Shown piece by piece: positions 1 to 9,200 of a stretch of 13,635 bases of DNA (positions are counted from its first letter, which is position 1; each line of letters starts with the position of its first letter). Origin of the DNA: Treponema sp. (lineage in GTDB: Bacteria > Spirochaetota > Spirochaetia > Treponematales > Breznakiellaceae); NCBI GenBank assembly GCA_031266695.1, contig JAISAK010000123.1, positions 1 to 13,635 of the forward strand, written 5' to 3'. The position numbers were made by a program, and so were the translations under genes. The notes below the pieces were generated by a model. The model had not been told where the DNA came from, ran no database searches, and was given only the letters and a program-made list of their open reading frames with translations.

Positions 1-178
1 TCATTTCATATTGTTGACTTTTTTCTTTAAGCCATTTCTTACAATTATCAAAGCCTTTGATTGTATCGTTTTCCCCGATGTCTTCAATTAGAATATCATC
101 GGTAAAACAATCGTCAATCATGTTAAAATTACCGTCTTTCGCTTCAAATTATGCCTTTATCTGCGGTGGCATTTCCAT
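1..178 (-). pseudogene. SnoaL-like / NTF2-fold family protein, N-terminal part, interrupted by a stop at codon 10
   Basis: Read leftward from an ATG at 178-176 with a strong GGAGG at 188-184 (5-nt spacing), the frame gives M-E-M-P-P-Q-I-K-A, then TAA at 151-149, then continues open to the window edge as F-E-A-K-D-G-N-F-N-M-I-D-D-C-F-T-D-D and on through I-E-D-I-G-E-N-D and G-F-D-N-C-K-K-W. The pattern (a Y-F-E-A helix, a D-C-F-T-D-D turn, then a G-x-x-x-C-x-x-W segment) is what SnoaL-like proteins of the NTF2 fold show near their N terminus; in these the stop position is normally a Tyr, so a single TAT-to-TAA change is the simplest explanation. The gene follows the nitroreductase by 17 bp and was probably its operon partner. 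Translation could restart at the internal ATG of M-I-D-D, but no Shine-Dalgarno is evident there. The 3' end lies outside the window. Family assignment is by pattern only. Confidence 0.6.
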
Positions 179-195
179 AAAATCCTCCAATAACC

Positions 196-729
196 TTATA
201 CAAATCGTACAATATCTTCAAATGCCTTACGTTTCTTTTGACGGATAATGTCATTCGAAGGGTATCCCAAAGCAATCACAGACCCGAATTGTTTTTCTGC
301 CGGAATATTCAGCAATTCACTTATCTTTTTGCGGTCATAAACACCTATAATACAGCTTCCAAGCCCCTGTGCCGCAGCTTCCAAACAGATATAGGCAGTA
401 GCGGCGCCTAAATCACCTTTCGCATAATACTGGCTGTCGAGAAAACAACTAATAACAGGACTTAAAACCGCGTGTTCCTCAAGCACAATAATAAATGCTT
501 TCGCTGTTCCCAACCAACTGTTTTGTTTGAGTTGCTGGCCGCATAATGCTATTTGACTAACCATATCCTGGTTTTCCACCACAACAAAACTCCAGGGCTG
601 CGCATTACAACCGGAATGAGTTAACCGGCCTGCCTCGACACATTGTACCAGCTTGTCATGCTCAACAAGTTGTTCCGAAAAACCACGGCAGCGTTGACGC
701 AATTGGCATAGTTCCAGAAAATCATCCAT
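196..729 (-). CDS. Nitroreductase family protein (FMN-dependent NAD(P)H oxidoreductase)
   Basis: A 177-residue protein, in the size range of small single-domain nitroreductases, which bind FMN as homodimers and reduce nitro compounds, quinones or other acceptors with NAD(P)H in the cytoplasm. Recognisable family segments: L-R-Q-R-C-R-G-F at residues 10-17 (the usual R-R-S-x-R-x-F FMN-phosphate start), S-G-C-N-A-Q-P-W-S-F near residue 40 (usual A-P-S-A-x-N-x-Q-P-W), L-G-A-A-T-A-Y-I-C-L-E-A-A-A-Q-G-L-G-S-C near 108-127 followed by I-G-V-Y-D, and the C-terminal A-L-G-Y-P. The ATG at 729 has a GGAGGG (742-737) 7 nt upstream. A sigma70-like promoter lies at 788-759. The SnoaL-like frame follows after 17 bp. 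The physiological substrate cannot be read from the sequence. Confidence 0.93.
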   Translation of the reverse strand: MDDFLELCQLRQRCRGFSEQLVEHDKLVQCVEAGRLTHSGCNAQPWSFVVVENQDMVSQIALCGQQLKQNSWLGTAKAFIIVLEEHAVLSPVISCFLDSQYYAKGDLGAATAYICLEAAAQGLGSCIIGVYDRKKISELLNIPAEKQFGSVIALGYPSNDIIRQKKRKAFEDIVRFV

Positions 730-758
730 ATATTATGCCCTCCGATAATTTTAGAGTC

Positions 759-788
759 ATAATATCATAGTATAAACATTCCAGTCAA
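759..788 (-). promoter_or_regulatory. Putative sigma70 promoter of the nitroreductase operon
   Basis: Leftward TTGACT (788-783), an 18-nt spacer and TATTAT (764-759), about 30 bp upstream of the nitroreductase start codon. A second A/T-rich hexamer, TATACT (774-769), lies inside the spacer. Inferred from consensus match only. Confidence 0.45.
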
Positions 789-815
789 TAATTTTTCCAA
801 AAATATTTTTTGCGC

Positions 816-996
816 CGGCATATATGCCGAAGCATCGTACTACATATATGCGACCAGGGCTGGCAAAATGCGGCGGATGCTTTGCGTGGAAATCAACAAC
901 CTCGTCCTGAAGGACGAGGTATGTTGTTCTCCCGAGGTAATGCATTCGGGGTTTAATACCTTTTTAACCGCCCTGAAGGGCGGGGTATCAAACCCC
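816..996. other. Cluster of stem-loops in a gene-free spacer (possible structured RNA or remnant of an IS200/IS605-type element)
   Basis: The 351-bp gap between nitroreductase and methyltransferase has no credible gene but is dense in inverted repeats. Seen: (1) a 14-bp palindrome CGGCATATATGCCG at 816-829; (2) a long-range 7-bp pairing AAGCATC (830-836) with GATGCTT (876-882); (3) hairpin 895-928, AACAA plus an 8-bp CCTCGTCC/GGACGAGG stem closed by a TGAA tetraloop, with a 4-nt bulge; (4) CCCGA (931-935) with TCGGG (946-950); (5) hairpin 948-996, with GGGGTTT/AAACCCC (948-954/990-996), ATACC/GGTAT (956-960/984-988) and CCGCCC-TGAA-GGGCGG (968-983). Hairpins 4 and 5 share bases 948-950 and so exclude each other. 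Paired hairpins with TGAA loops resemble those at the ends, or in the guide RNA, of IS200/IS605-type elements, but no transposase or TnpB fragment is present, so this origin is a guess. Positions 997-1080 hold nothing I can interpret. Confidence 0.4.
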
Positions 997-1080
997 TCAG
1001 CACGAATGAGCCGAATGACCCGGTTTATCCAGAAGGACAAAAAATGTAAACAGACTGTTATGCGAAGTCCATGCCGCTTT

Positions 1081-1737
1081 TTACATTTTTTTACATTTAA
1101 AACATAGTATTGATCCCACATTCCATAATTCCAATTCTTTATATTCCCTATTTAATTTTTCAGCAATTTCATCTTTTGTATAAAATGGCGGTGTAAATGT
1201 TCCATTTTTTACAAAAATGTTATTTGCAAACCAGTCTGTCCTTTTTGTTATACCTTTTATATAAAAACACCCGATAAAAATACCGTTGTTTTTTAATACC
1301 CGTTTTATTTCGGTAAACGCTTTTTCTTTATCCGGAAATGCGTGAAAACCATTCATTGACAATACTGCATCAAATGTTTCGTTTTCAAATGGTATGTTTC
1401 CAACATCGCCTTGTCTGCATTCTATGTTTTTCAAATTATTATTTTCAAAACGTCTTTTTGCTATTTCCAGCATATCCTTTGAATAATCCATACAAATTAT
1501 CTCTGAGTTATTTAATTGTTTATATTTTTCGAATGATAATATTCCGGTTCCTGCCGGTATATCCAGTATTTTTCCGGCAAAATCATTGGGTATATTTTTA
1601 AGTAATTCTATTGAATAATCTTTATCTTCAACCCCCCAAATTATTTTTGAGACTAGTTTAAAGAGTAAATTTCCGCTTGTAATATACTTGTCATAAACAT
1701 TTGAAATTGATTTATAACCATTTTTTATTTTGTCCAT
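1081..1737 (-). CDS. Class I SAM-dependent methyltransferase
   Basis: A 218-residue cytoplasmic protein of the Methyltransf_11 type. Motif I, the glycine-rich SAM loop, is I-L-D-I-P-A-G-T-G at about residues 57-65; the acidic end of strand 2 that binds the ribose follows in I-C-M-D-Y-S; motif II/III is Q-G-D-V-G-N-I-P-F then F-D-A-V-L-S-M-N-G-F-H-A-F-P-D; L-K-N-N-G-I-F-I-G-C-F is the post-motif III strand. The second half lacks features that would reveal the substrate (small molecule, lipid or protein). It is much more AT-rich than the oadB, mod and macroglobulin genes, with A/T-ending codons, which suggests recent horizontal acquisition. The ATG at 1737 has only a modest AGGGA (1748-1744). 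A 14-codon reading frame with a much better Shine-Dalgarno overlaps this start (1725-1769). Confidence 0.9.
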   Translation of the reverse strand: MDKIKNGYKSISNVYDKYITSGNLLFKLVSKIIWGVEDKDYSIELLKNIPNDFAGKILDIPAGTGILSFEKYKQLNNSEIICMDYSKDMLEIAKRRFENNNLKNIECRQGDVGNIPFENETFDAVLSMNGFHAFPDKEKAFTEIKRVLKNNGIFIGCFYIKGITKRTDWFANNIFVKNGTFTPPFYTKDEIAEKLNREYKELELWNVGSILCFKCKKM

Positions 1738-1769
1738 ACAAATTCCCTGATAATCTTTGTTAATGTCAT
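1725..1769 (-). CDS. Possible 14-residue leader peptide overlapping the methyltransferase start
   Basis: Leftward ATG at 1769-1767, preceded by AAGGAG (1782-1777) at 7-nt spacing, encodes M-T-L-T-K-I-I-R-E-F-V-W-T-K and stops with TAA at 1727-1725, 13 nt inside the methyltransferase frame and in another phase. Its ribosome site is better than that of the methyltransferase, so it could act by translational coupling, or it could mark an older start of the gene displaced by a frameshift. Nothing beyond position and Shine-Dalgarno supports it. A leftward TTGACA (1796-1791) 17 nt before AACAAT would, if a promoter, start transcription too late to include this peptide. Confidence 0.2.
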   Translation of the reverse strand: MTLTKIIREFVWTK

Positions 1770-1850
1770 TGTTTAACTCCTTTCAGTATCTGTCAATACA
1801 TCCATATCGTTGAACAAAAGAGCTCCAAAGTAAGTACCTGCGAAACATGG

Positions 1851-1900
1851 TTGACAGTACAATCCCAAAGGTGTATTTTTAATGGTAACTGTGTTATAAT
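1851..1900 (+). promoter_or_regulatory. Putative promoter(s) of oadB
   Basis: Two overlapping candidates upstream of oadB. The first is TTGACA (1851-1856), 17 nt, TATTTT (1874-1879). The second is an extended -10, TGTTATAAT (1892-1900), which has no clear -35. Either gives a leader of some 35-60 nt. The rest of 1738-1850 shows nothing clear beyond the upstream signals of the methyltransferase. Confidence 0.5.
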
Positions 1901-1940
1901 ATACTCTGCAAATTTGACACAAAAAGAGGTTTAGGGGTTT

Positions 1941-3086
1941 ATGGAATTTTTATTGGAAGGATTTCTTGCGATAGGCTGGAAACAGCTTGTCATGTTTGCT
2001 GTCGGCATTGCCCTTATCTATCTGGCAATTGCGAAGGAATATGAACCGACCCTGCTTCTGCCGATGGGCTTTGGCGCGATCCTGGTAAATCTGCCTTTGA
2101 GCGGGGTTCTTAACCAGATTATGCCCGGCGTAGGGGAAACCCACGGGGCGATACAGTGGCTTTTTGAAAAAGGCATTGCCTCTTCGGAAGTAATGCCCCT
2201 GCTCCTTTTTATCGGCATAGGCGCCATGATAGATTTTTCGCCCTTGCTTTCCCGGCCGGTTTATTTTCTGTTCGGCGCGGCCGCCCATTTCGGCATATTT
2301 GCGACAATTACGCTTTCCTGCCTGCTGGGTTTTTCCCTGAAGGACGCGGCGGCAATCGGTATAATCGGCGCGGCCGACGGCCCGACCACAATCCTGGTAT
2401 CCCAGGTGCTTCACTCAACGTATATGGGGCCCGTCGCGGTGGCGGCGTATTCGTATATGTCCCTTGTTCCTATTATCCAGCCCTTTGCCATAAAACTGGT
2501 GACTTCAAAAAAAGAGCGCATGATACGAATGGACCCGGTGGCGAGCGATGCAATCCCACGGATCATAAAAATACTTTTTCCGATAACAGTTACCATCATT
2601 GTTGGATTCATTGCCCCCGCGGCGGTTGCCCTTATCGGCTTTTTAATGTTCGGTAATCTGATCCGTGAATGTGGGGTACTGGAATCGCTTTCGGAGGCGG
2701 CGCAGAAGTATCTTTCCAATTTGATAACCCTGCTTCTGGGGCTGACCATTGCCTTTACGCTGAAGGCCGAAGAGTTTATCACCCTTGATACGATTAAAAT
2801 ACTTGCCCTTGGCCTTGTCGCGTTTATTTTGGATACGGTGGGAGGGGTGCTGTTCACAAAATTTCTGAACCTCTTTTTGAAAAAGAAGATAAACCCCATG
2901 ATAGGCGCCGCCGGAATATCGGCTTTTCCCATGTCGTCGCGGGTTATTCAAAGGCTTGCCCTGCAGGAGGACCCGACAAACATATTTTTGATGCACGCGG
3001 CAAGCGCAAATGTTTCGGGACAAATCGCTTCGGTCGTTGCAAGCGGCCTGGTTCTGAATCTTGTTATAAACCATTTAGGAGGGTAA
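1941..3086 (+). CDS. oadB: Sodium ion-translocating decarboxylase beta subunit (OadB/GcdB family)
   Basis: A 381-residue polytopic inner-membrane protein. In known complexes the beta subunit couples decarboxylation of carboxybiotin on the alpha/biotin subunits to export of Na+. Family signatures are intact: an N-terminal membrane region, the cytoplasm-facing G-A-A-D-G-P-T-T-I segment with Asp146 (equivalent to the essential Asp203 of Klebsiella OadB), the conserved I-S-A-F-P-M-S-S-R-V-I-Q stretch, and the C-terminal N-V-S-G-Q-I-A-S-V-V-A-S-G helix with Asn357. The length matches the family (about 370-430). The ATG at 1941 has GAGG at 1926-1929 and a closer AGGGG at 1933-1937, so its ribosome site is imperfect. 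A small OadG-like gene follows after 4 bp, and no alpha or biotin-carrier gene is in the window, so the decarboxylated substrate (oxaloacetate, glutaconyl-CoA, methylmalonyl-CoA) cannot be stated. Confidence 0.95.
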   Translation: MEFLLEGFLAIGWKQLVMFAVGIALIYLAIAKEYEPTLLLPMGFGAILVNLPLSGVLNQIMPGVGETHGAIQWLFEKGIASSEVMPLLLFIGIGAMIDFSPLLSRPVYFLFGAAAHFGIFATITLSCLLGFSLKDAAAIGIIGAADGPTTILVSQVLHSTYMGPVAVAAYSYMSLVPIIQPFAIKLVTSKKERMIRMDPVASDAIPRIIKILFPITVTIIVGFIAPAAVALIGFLMFGNLIRECGVLESLSEAAQKYLSNLITLLLGLTIAFTLKAEEFITLDTIKILALGLVAFILDTVGGVLFTKFLNLFLKKKINPMIGAAGISAFPMSSRVIQRLALQEDPTNIFLMHAASANVSGQIASVVASGLVLNLVINHLGG

Positions 3087-3090
3087 TGCC

Positions 3091-3228
3091 GTGACCGACG
3101 TAGTTTTACGGGATCTTTTTAATTCCCTTGACATAATGTGGAAGGGAATGTTGGGGCTGTTTGTTGTCTGTAGTGCGATAGCCCTGTTGACGGCAATAAT
3201 CACAAAGCTTGTAAAGGGCCGGCGCTAA
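3091..3228 (+). CDS. Small OadG-like membrane subunit, 45 residues
   Basis: The GTG at 3091 lies 4 bp after the oadB stop and is preceded by a near-perfect AGGAGGG (3077-3083, spacing 7). The frame encodes 45 residues, stop TAA 3226-3228: a short amphipathic start (T-D-V-V-L-R-D-L-F-N-S-L-D), W-K-G-M at 17-20, one hydrophobic helix (about 20-38) and a basic end K-L-V-K-G-R-R. The M-W-K-G-M-x-G-L-F pattern before the helix resembles the start of gamma (OadG) subunits, which are also single-span proteins next to oadB; the long hydrophilic, zinc-binding tail of classical OadG is absent. I recall very short OadG-related subunits beside orphan oadB genes in other bacteria. Likely role: assembly or stabilisation of the beta subunit. 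Confidence 0.75.
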   Translation: MTDVVLRDLFNSLDIMWKGMLGLFVVCSAIALLTAIITKLVKGRR

Positions 3229-3235
3229 ACCACCG

Positions 3236-6200
3236 CTACTCTATCCGTATCAGTTCTCCCGCGGAACGGCCGAAGATTTCTTCCTCGTACATACATTCGG
3301 CGGAAGCCGGCGGTGTCGGGTAAACTCCGGGCATCACCGCGCGGAAACGGAATTCGACTTCCCCCTTGCCTGCCCTGAAGAAATCCCAGTGGAAACGGAT
3401 TTCATCGTCCATGATAAAGCGCCGCGGTTCCTGCCGGTCATATTCCCGCGCATAATAATCTTCCTGCCCGTCCCCTGAATCTTCGGCCGGAGGCGCGGCG
3501 CTTGAGCTGGTGACAAAGGCAGCGTCGATGATCTCCGCGCCGGAGGGAACGGGCGCGCGAAGGGCTACATAGGTGCGATCCCGGGAGCTGGAAAGGGTGA
3601 GGCTCCGGGTGTAGGTTTTGCCCGGTACGAGCCGTCCCGTTGTAACCGGCAGGCCGGCGGAATCGAAGGTTTCGACAAATACGCCAAGGCCTTCGTCGCG
3701 CGCGCCCGCCAGCTCCGCGGGGATTCCGTAGCGAAGGCTTGCCGTGTAGTAGAGCCGCGCGGGGCCGCTCCGTTCAATGCGCAGGGGAAGCAGCGTGTCG
3801 CGGTCAAAATCCCGAATCGGCGCTTCCGCAAAGGTTTTTGAAAACGAAACCGGCGTACCCCCGTAGGAGCCGAACTCCGCGTCAAGCAGCGGCGCGCCGC
3901 CCAGACTGACCTTCGCCGCGAGAGGCCGGGTTCCGGAAAGGCCCGCGCCGTTTGCCGCGGCGCCCCGTTCCGGGCTGTCCGCTCCGGCGGCCTTCCATTC
4001 CGCCGCCTCAATGTCGCCGATCATGCCGAAGGCAAGAACCGCCCAGAAGGAAGAAGCCGTGTTATTCCACACGCCGCGGCGCTGCCGCTCAATAAGGGAA
4101 GCCGCAAGCCGGGTGGTCATGTCGTCGCCGGGACTGAGGGCATTGAAGAGCATCAGCGCAAGGGCATAGCGATCCGTATCGTAACCCCAGTAATTGCCGC
4201 GCCGCTCATAAGTGTCGGTAAGGTCAAGACTGCGCGCCCCGGGCCGGATAAAACGCCGCACCCTGTCGCGGGCGGAGGCCGCAAGATCCCGCTGCCCCGA
4301 CTCCAGGGCGGCAAGCCCCGCAAAACCCCATCCCGCTATGCCAAGCTCATCCCCCCGCCTGAGGAATTCGCTTGTCTCCGCGCCGAGCCGCTCGCCGTGC
4401 ATGGCGCGAACCCACAGGGAATATCCTTTAAGAAAAGGGTCCCGGGAAAAGAGCCGCTTGGCGTTTTCGGAACCGGCGAGGTACGAAAGCATCCTCCCGG
4501 TGTTCAGCTCCGGCGGAAGCGTCAGGCCCTTCCGCTTTGCCAGGGCGGCGATATGCGCAATTCTGAGACTGACAAACACATCTCCGGAACCGCCGCCGGG
4601 CCAGTAAGGGAAGGAGCCGTCGCCCAGTTGATACCCGGCAAGCCGGGCAAGCTCATCCTCGACAAGCTGCCCCGGATTTTTCACCGGACTTTCAAGGCTG
4701 AAGGCCTCAAGGTGATCCCCGAAGGCAATAAGCGGAAGAATCCGGGCCGTGCGCTGTTCAAGGCAGCCGTAGGGGTAATCGAGCAGGTAGCCCACCGCTT
4801 CCCTGAGCGCGGCAAGACGGGACGCGGAAAGAGTCACCGTGACGCTTCCCGTTCCCTCGGGAACCAGGGAGGGAAGAACCATGCCCTCTTCGACAAAGGC
4901 GTCGCCGCTTCCCAGGCTGCCGATGGTAGTTACCGTTTCGGCAAGGGTTGGCCGGTCAACGCTAATGGTTCTGATAATACGTTCATTAAGGCCGGGGGAA
5001 CGAAGGGTAAAGGTCAACTGCGCTTCCCCCGCCCCAACCGCGGCCACCGGGAAGCGCACTTCCTCCGAAGCTCCCGGCTTGATTTGCAGGATCCTGGAAT
5101 CCGGGCCTTCAACTTCAAGCACCGAATCCCAAAGACCCGGCGCGCCGCCGGATACTCCGGCCGCGGCAAGGGACACCCGGGCTTCCACCGTTTCGTTTTC
5201 AAGATTGGTAAGGATAAGGGAAACCGTGCCCGTGTCCCGCCAGCGAAGTTTCCGCGGCAGGGCCGCGAGCGCCGTAAGCGGCGCGCTGACCCGCAGGTCC
5301 CGCTCCTCTATGCCGAAATCGCGGAGGCCCACGGCAAGGGCGGTGCAGCGGTAGGTGGTAAGGGAATCGGGAAGGCCGAACTTTACCGTCACCGTTCCGT
5401 CACTGCCGGTTACAAGGCAGGGCTCGAATACCGCGGTCGGCCTGAAGTCCTTGCGCTCTTCGATTTTTGATTCGCCCTCGTTGTCGCCGCCCTGCAAATC
5501 GGAAAGCGCGTAGGTAACAGGATCGATAAGCAGGGAACGGCTGTCCGCGCCGCGGACTCCCAGGGGGAAATTAGCCGGGTCGTAGAAGAAGGCCGCCGGA
5601 TCGGGCACATGGTAATCAATAAGATCCACGACACCCCGGTCAACCGCCATAAAAGTCACTTCGGTTCCGGGCGCGGGCCTTCCGTTAAGCGAAACCTTAA
5701 GCTTCACTTCGGCCTGTTCGGCCGGACGGTACGCAACCTTTGAAGGCTCAATCTCGATCCGGTAATGGCGGCTTTCATTATCAACAAAAATTGGCGTAAC
5801 GCCGAAGATACCCCTGGGCTTGTCAAGATCCGGCTCGTAGTAGGTATTTTCCGGCGGGCCGGAGCGTACCGTATACGAAGAGATCGCCGCGTAAACGACG
5901 GGTACCCAGGATTCCTCAACGGGAATATCAACAGTAAGGGCGGAGCCCTCAAGCTCGATTATGCGCCGGGAAAGAATACCTTCCCTTTCCAGGGTAAGGA
6001 GATATTTTCCTTTCTCAAGGGGGGAGCGGACAAGGAGCCTCGCCGTTTCTCCCGGCGCGTAACTCTGCTTGTCGGGAACAAGGCTGACGGCGTCCACGTC
6101 GTCGGAACCCCAGCGTACCCAGCCCGCGCCGCTTACATAAAAACGGAATCGGGTGGCCGCCCGGCGATCCTGCTGATCCCTGCTTTGAAGCCGTACTTCC

Positions 6201-9200
6201 CACTGGCCGCTTTTGCCGGGAGTAAAATTAAAAACGCCGGAAATGAAATCGGCCTCGCGGAGTTGGCCGCCGTCATTTCCGCCGCCGGAGCCCTCCTGAG
6301 GATTCCGGCCGGCTTTAAAGCTGAAGGTTTTTTCTTCCACGGTTTCCTCAACCCGTTCCCAGACCAGGTTGATCCTGCCCCCCACGCCGGCCTGGCGCGC
6401 CTGCTTCCATTCGTGGCGGATAAGCTGAAGGGTCAGCCCGCCGCCCGCGCGGGGCAGCCCCGCGCCGCCCTCCGGGGAAACCAGAGCCCAGCTCAGGGAA
6501 GCGGGCTTTCCGGCGGCGAGAAAATAAGCCGGCGGCGAAGAAGCCGCAAAGGGCGCCCGGCTTTCCCCGCCGCCCCCCGCGCCGCCTGAACCGGAAGCAG
6601 CGCCCGCGGAAGCGGCGTTCCTCACCGTTCCCGAATCAAGGCGGGCGGCGATATAAAACGACGCCGGATGAACAAGCGCGGCCGCGCGGCTCGCAATCTC
6701 CTGGCGGGCAGGATCCTGCACCGAAGCCTCAAGCCGGTAACGGTAGGCCGCGCCCTCAATGCCGTCGGCGCCCGTCTCCTGGCTGATCTCCGCGCTGCCG
6801 TCCGGCCCCAGGAAGCCCTCGCCGCTGCCCACGTAGTAGCGGCTGTCGTTGAGTTCCGGGCCAAAGCGCCAGTGACTCCAGGCGCCGCCGGGGTTAAAGC
6901 CCGAGGGCTCCCGCGTCCAGTACCAGGTATAGGGAGCGCCCGAAAGACCGCCGCCGGCAAGGTAAGACGCGGAAAGGCCGGCGCTGAGTCTTTCGCCCTG
7001 AAAAAACGTTACATCGGGGAATTTGAGGGATCCCTCAAAACGGAGGCGCTCAAAATTCGCTACGGTAAAGCCGATCTGCGTCCGGGCTTCCTGCTGAGCC
7101 GCCGGGCCCCCGCGGCGGTAGTAGATTCGGTACTCGCCGGGATCAAGTTTTTCCGGCAGGGTAAAGGAGCCGTAGAAGCCGCCGTTCTCCGTGGTATTAT
7201 CCCCAAGGCGGGCAATCACCGGGGCCTGATAGGTTCCGGCGCTTACTTCGATATCGTAGGGGCCTTCGCAGGCTTCGTAGATTCCGTGGTTGAGATTCCG
7301 GTCTATGCCCCGGAAGCTGACGGTTTCGCCCGGCCGGTACAGTCCGCGGTCGGTAAAAAGAAAAATCACCGGCCGCTGCCGCTCAACGGTGAAGGGGTTT
7401 GATGTGGCCTCAATGCTGAAACGCCAGAGGTTGTGACTGTCGTTGGGAATGAACTCGGCGCGGTCGCCGCTGTCTTCGGCGTCAAACCCCGCGCTGTCCG
7501 TTCCCCGGGCGCCGCCGGACGCTCCGCGGCCCGCCTGTTCCTCGCTTACCCGGACGCGGAAGCCGGCGGCTGAATTGTCGCTGCCTCTGCCTGTCTTTGG
7601 CTGGGTAAAGCGTGATGCGAAATCATCGTCGGGAAATTCAAAAACAGCAAGGCCCTGATTGTCGGCCCTGCCCTCCAGCACGGTTTTTTCGCCTTCGAGA
7701 AGCTCCACCCTCGCGCCGGCCGCGGGCGTTCCGTCGGAGATGTGGTTTGCCCAGACCAGAACCATATTGTAGGCATAACGGATGGTAATGCCGATGTCGG
7801 TAATCTGCACCGTAAGCCATGCTTCGCCGGAATCGATTTTCCCCTTCTGCCACCTTGACCGCGTTTGATAATCCCAGCGCAGGGAGGCGGTTCCCCTGCC
7901 GGCCGCGTTGAGGAAGGGCGAAAGATCTTCCATAAAATAACGTTTGGAATTCGCGGGAAACAGGGAAGGCTCCATTGTTTCAAGGGCGCCCGAAAACCGT
8001 TCATAGGGACTCCGGGCGGCGCTTACCATGCGGCGCAGGGAAACCGGGTTTTGGGCCTCCCAGACTATTTTCGGGGGAAAACCCGCTTCCAGTGTGCGGG
8101 AACCCTGATTGAGAATAAACACATAACTGTTGGCTTCGCCCACCCGGGCCGTATCCTGAATATCCCCGCCCAGAACTCTTCCGTAAAGGTCCCTGAGATT
8201 CCCCGAAATCCGCAGGGTATAATTTTTTTGATACTCCAGGGGCATGCGGTTGATAACCACGGTATTTCCGTACACATGGATGTTTTCTTTTTTAAGCGCG
8301 GGCAGCCCTTCTATCGAAAAATATTTTTCGGCTCCCTCGGGATCGACATTCTGATTGAAATGCAGTGAAAGAGGAATCGAATCGCCTTCTTCGGTGCGGG
8401 GTGACGAATAACTGCGGACAGAAAGCTCCTCATAACGGAAAGGCAGCAGGGTGTGGTAGTTCCAGGAACGGGCCTCCTTCGCGCCGAGCCAGCCCGCTTC
8501 CGAGCGGGCGCCTTCCTTCAGGATCATCGTCACTTCGGTATCAAGGGGAAGCTCCCCGCCGACGGCAAGAAGTACGCCCTGTTCGGGCCTGTAGCGTTTC
8601 TCGTCGATCTTTTCAAGCCGCGAAAGGGCGAAGGGCCATGTTTTTCCCGCGGCCCTGACTTCAAGCCAGCCGGCAATTTCCTCAAGGTTCACCGGCCAGG
8701 AAAAAATCATCCTGATATACTTTCCGTCACCGGGATGAACATTTTGCCGGGAGACCCAGTAATCGCCCCGGCCGAGTTCCCAGCTTAACACTGAAAGCCG
8801 TTCGGTTTCAAAACTGAAAGACTTTTCCCCCTGCAGGCTTTTGCCGCCCAGGGATTTGATTTTGCCGGAAATGCCTATCGTATAACGCTGCTGGGGCAGA
8901 AACTCGGCGTCGGGTTCAAAGGAGAGAAGCTTTGTTCCGTACCAGCGGTATGTTCCGGCAAGGGGCGGCTCTATGGTAAAAAGCCCGGCGCTTTCGCGGA
9001 TCGGCTCCCCAAGTTTTGCCAGGGGCACAACAGGCTGCGAAAAGACAACATAAATGGAAGGTTTTTTGATTTCCGGGGGCAGCTCGTCCCGGGGGCCGAA
9101 ATCGGCCATGACAAGGGGAGCGTCGCTTTCCTGTACGCCGCCGCCTTCGATGCCGCCGGGAACCGGCTCATAGTAGGCAATGCGATAGGAAGCAAGTTCC

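Noticed and set aside
895..928. Hammerhead ribozyme core
   Set aside because: The CTGAAGG segment is simply the hairpin loop and does not match CTGANGA; no matching GAAA box is arranged correctly.
868..1107. 79-codon rightward frame in the hairpin spacer
   Set aside because: It is built from inverted repeats, has no Shine-Dalgarno and runs into the end of the methyltransferase.
4397..5470. Long rightward open frame (357 codons) and many shorter ones antisense to the macroglobulin
   Set aside because: They are basic, repetitive and Arg/Gly/Pro-rich, have no family pattern, and result from GC-biased third positions of the real gene.
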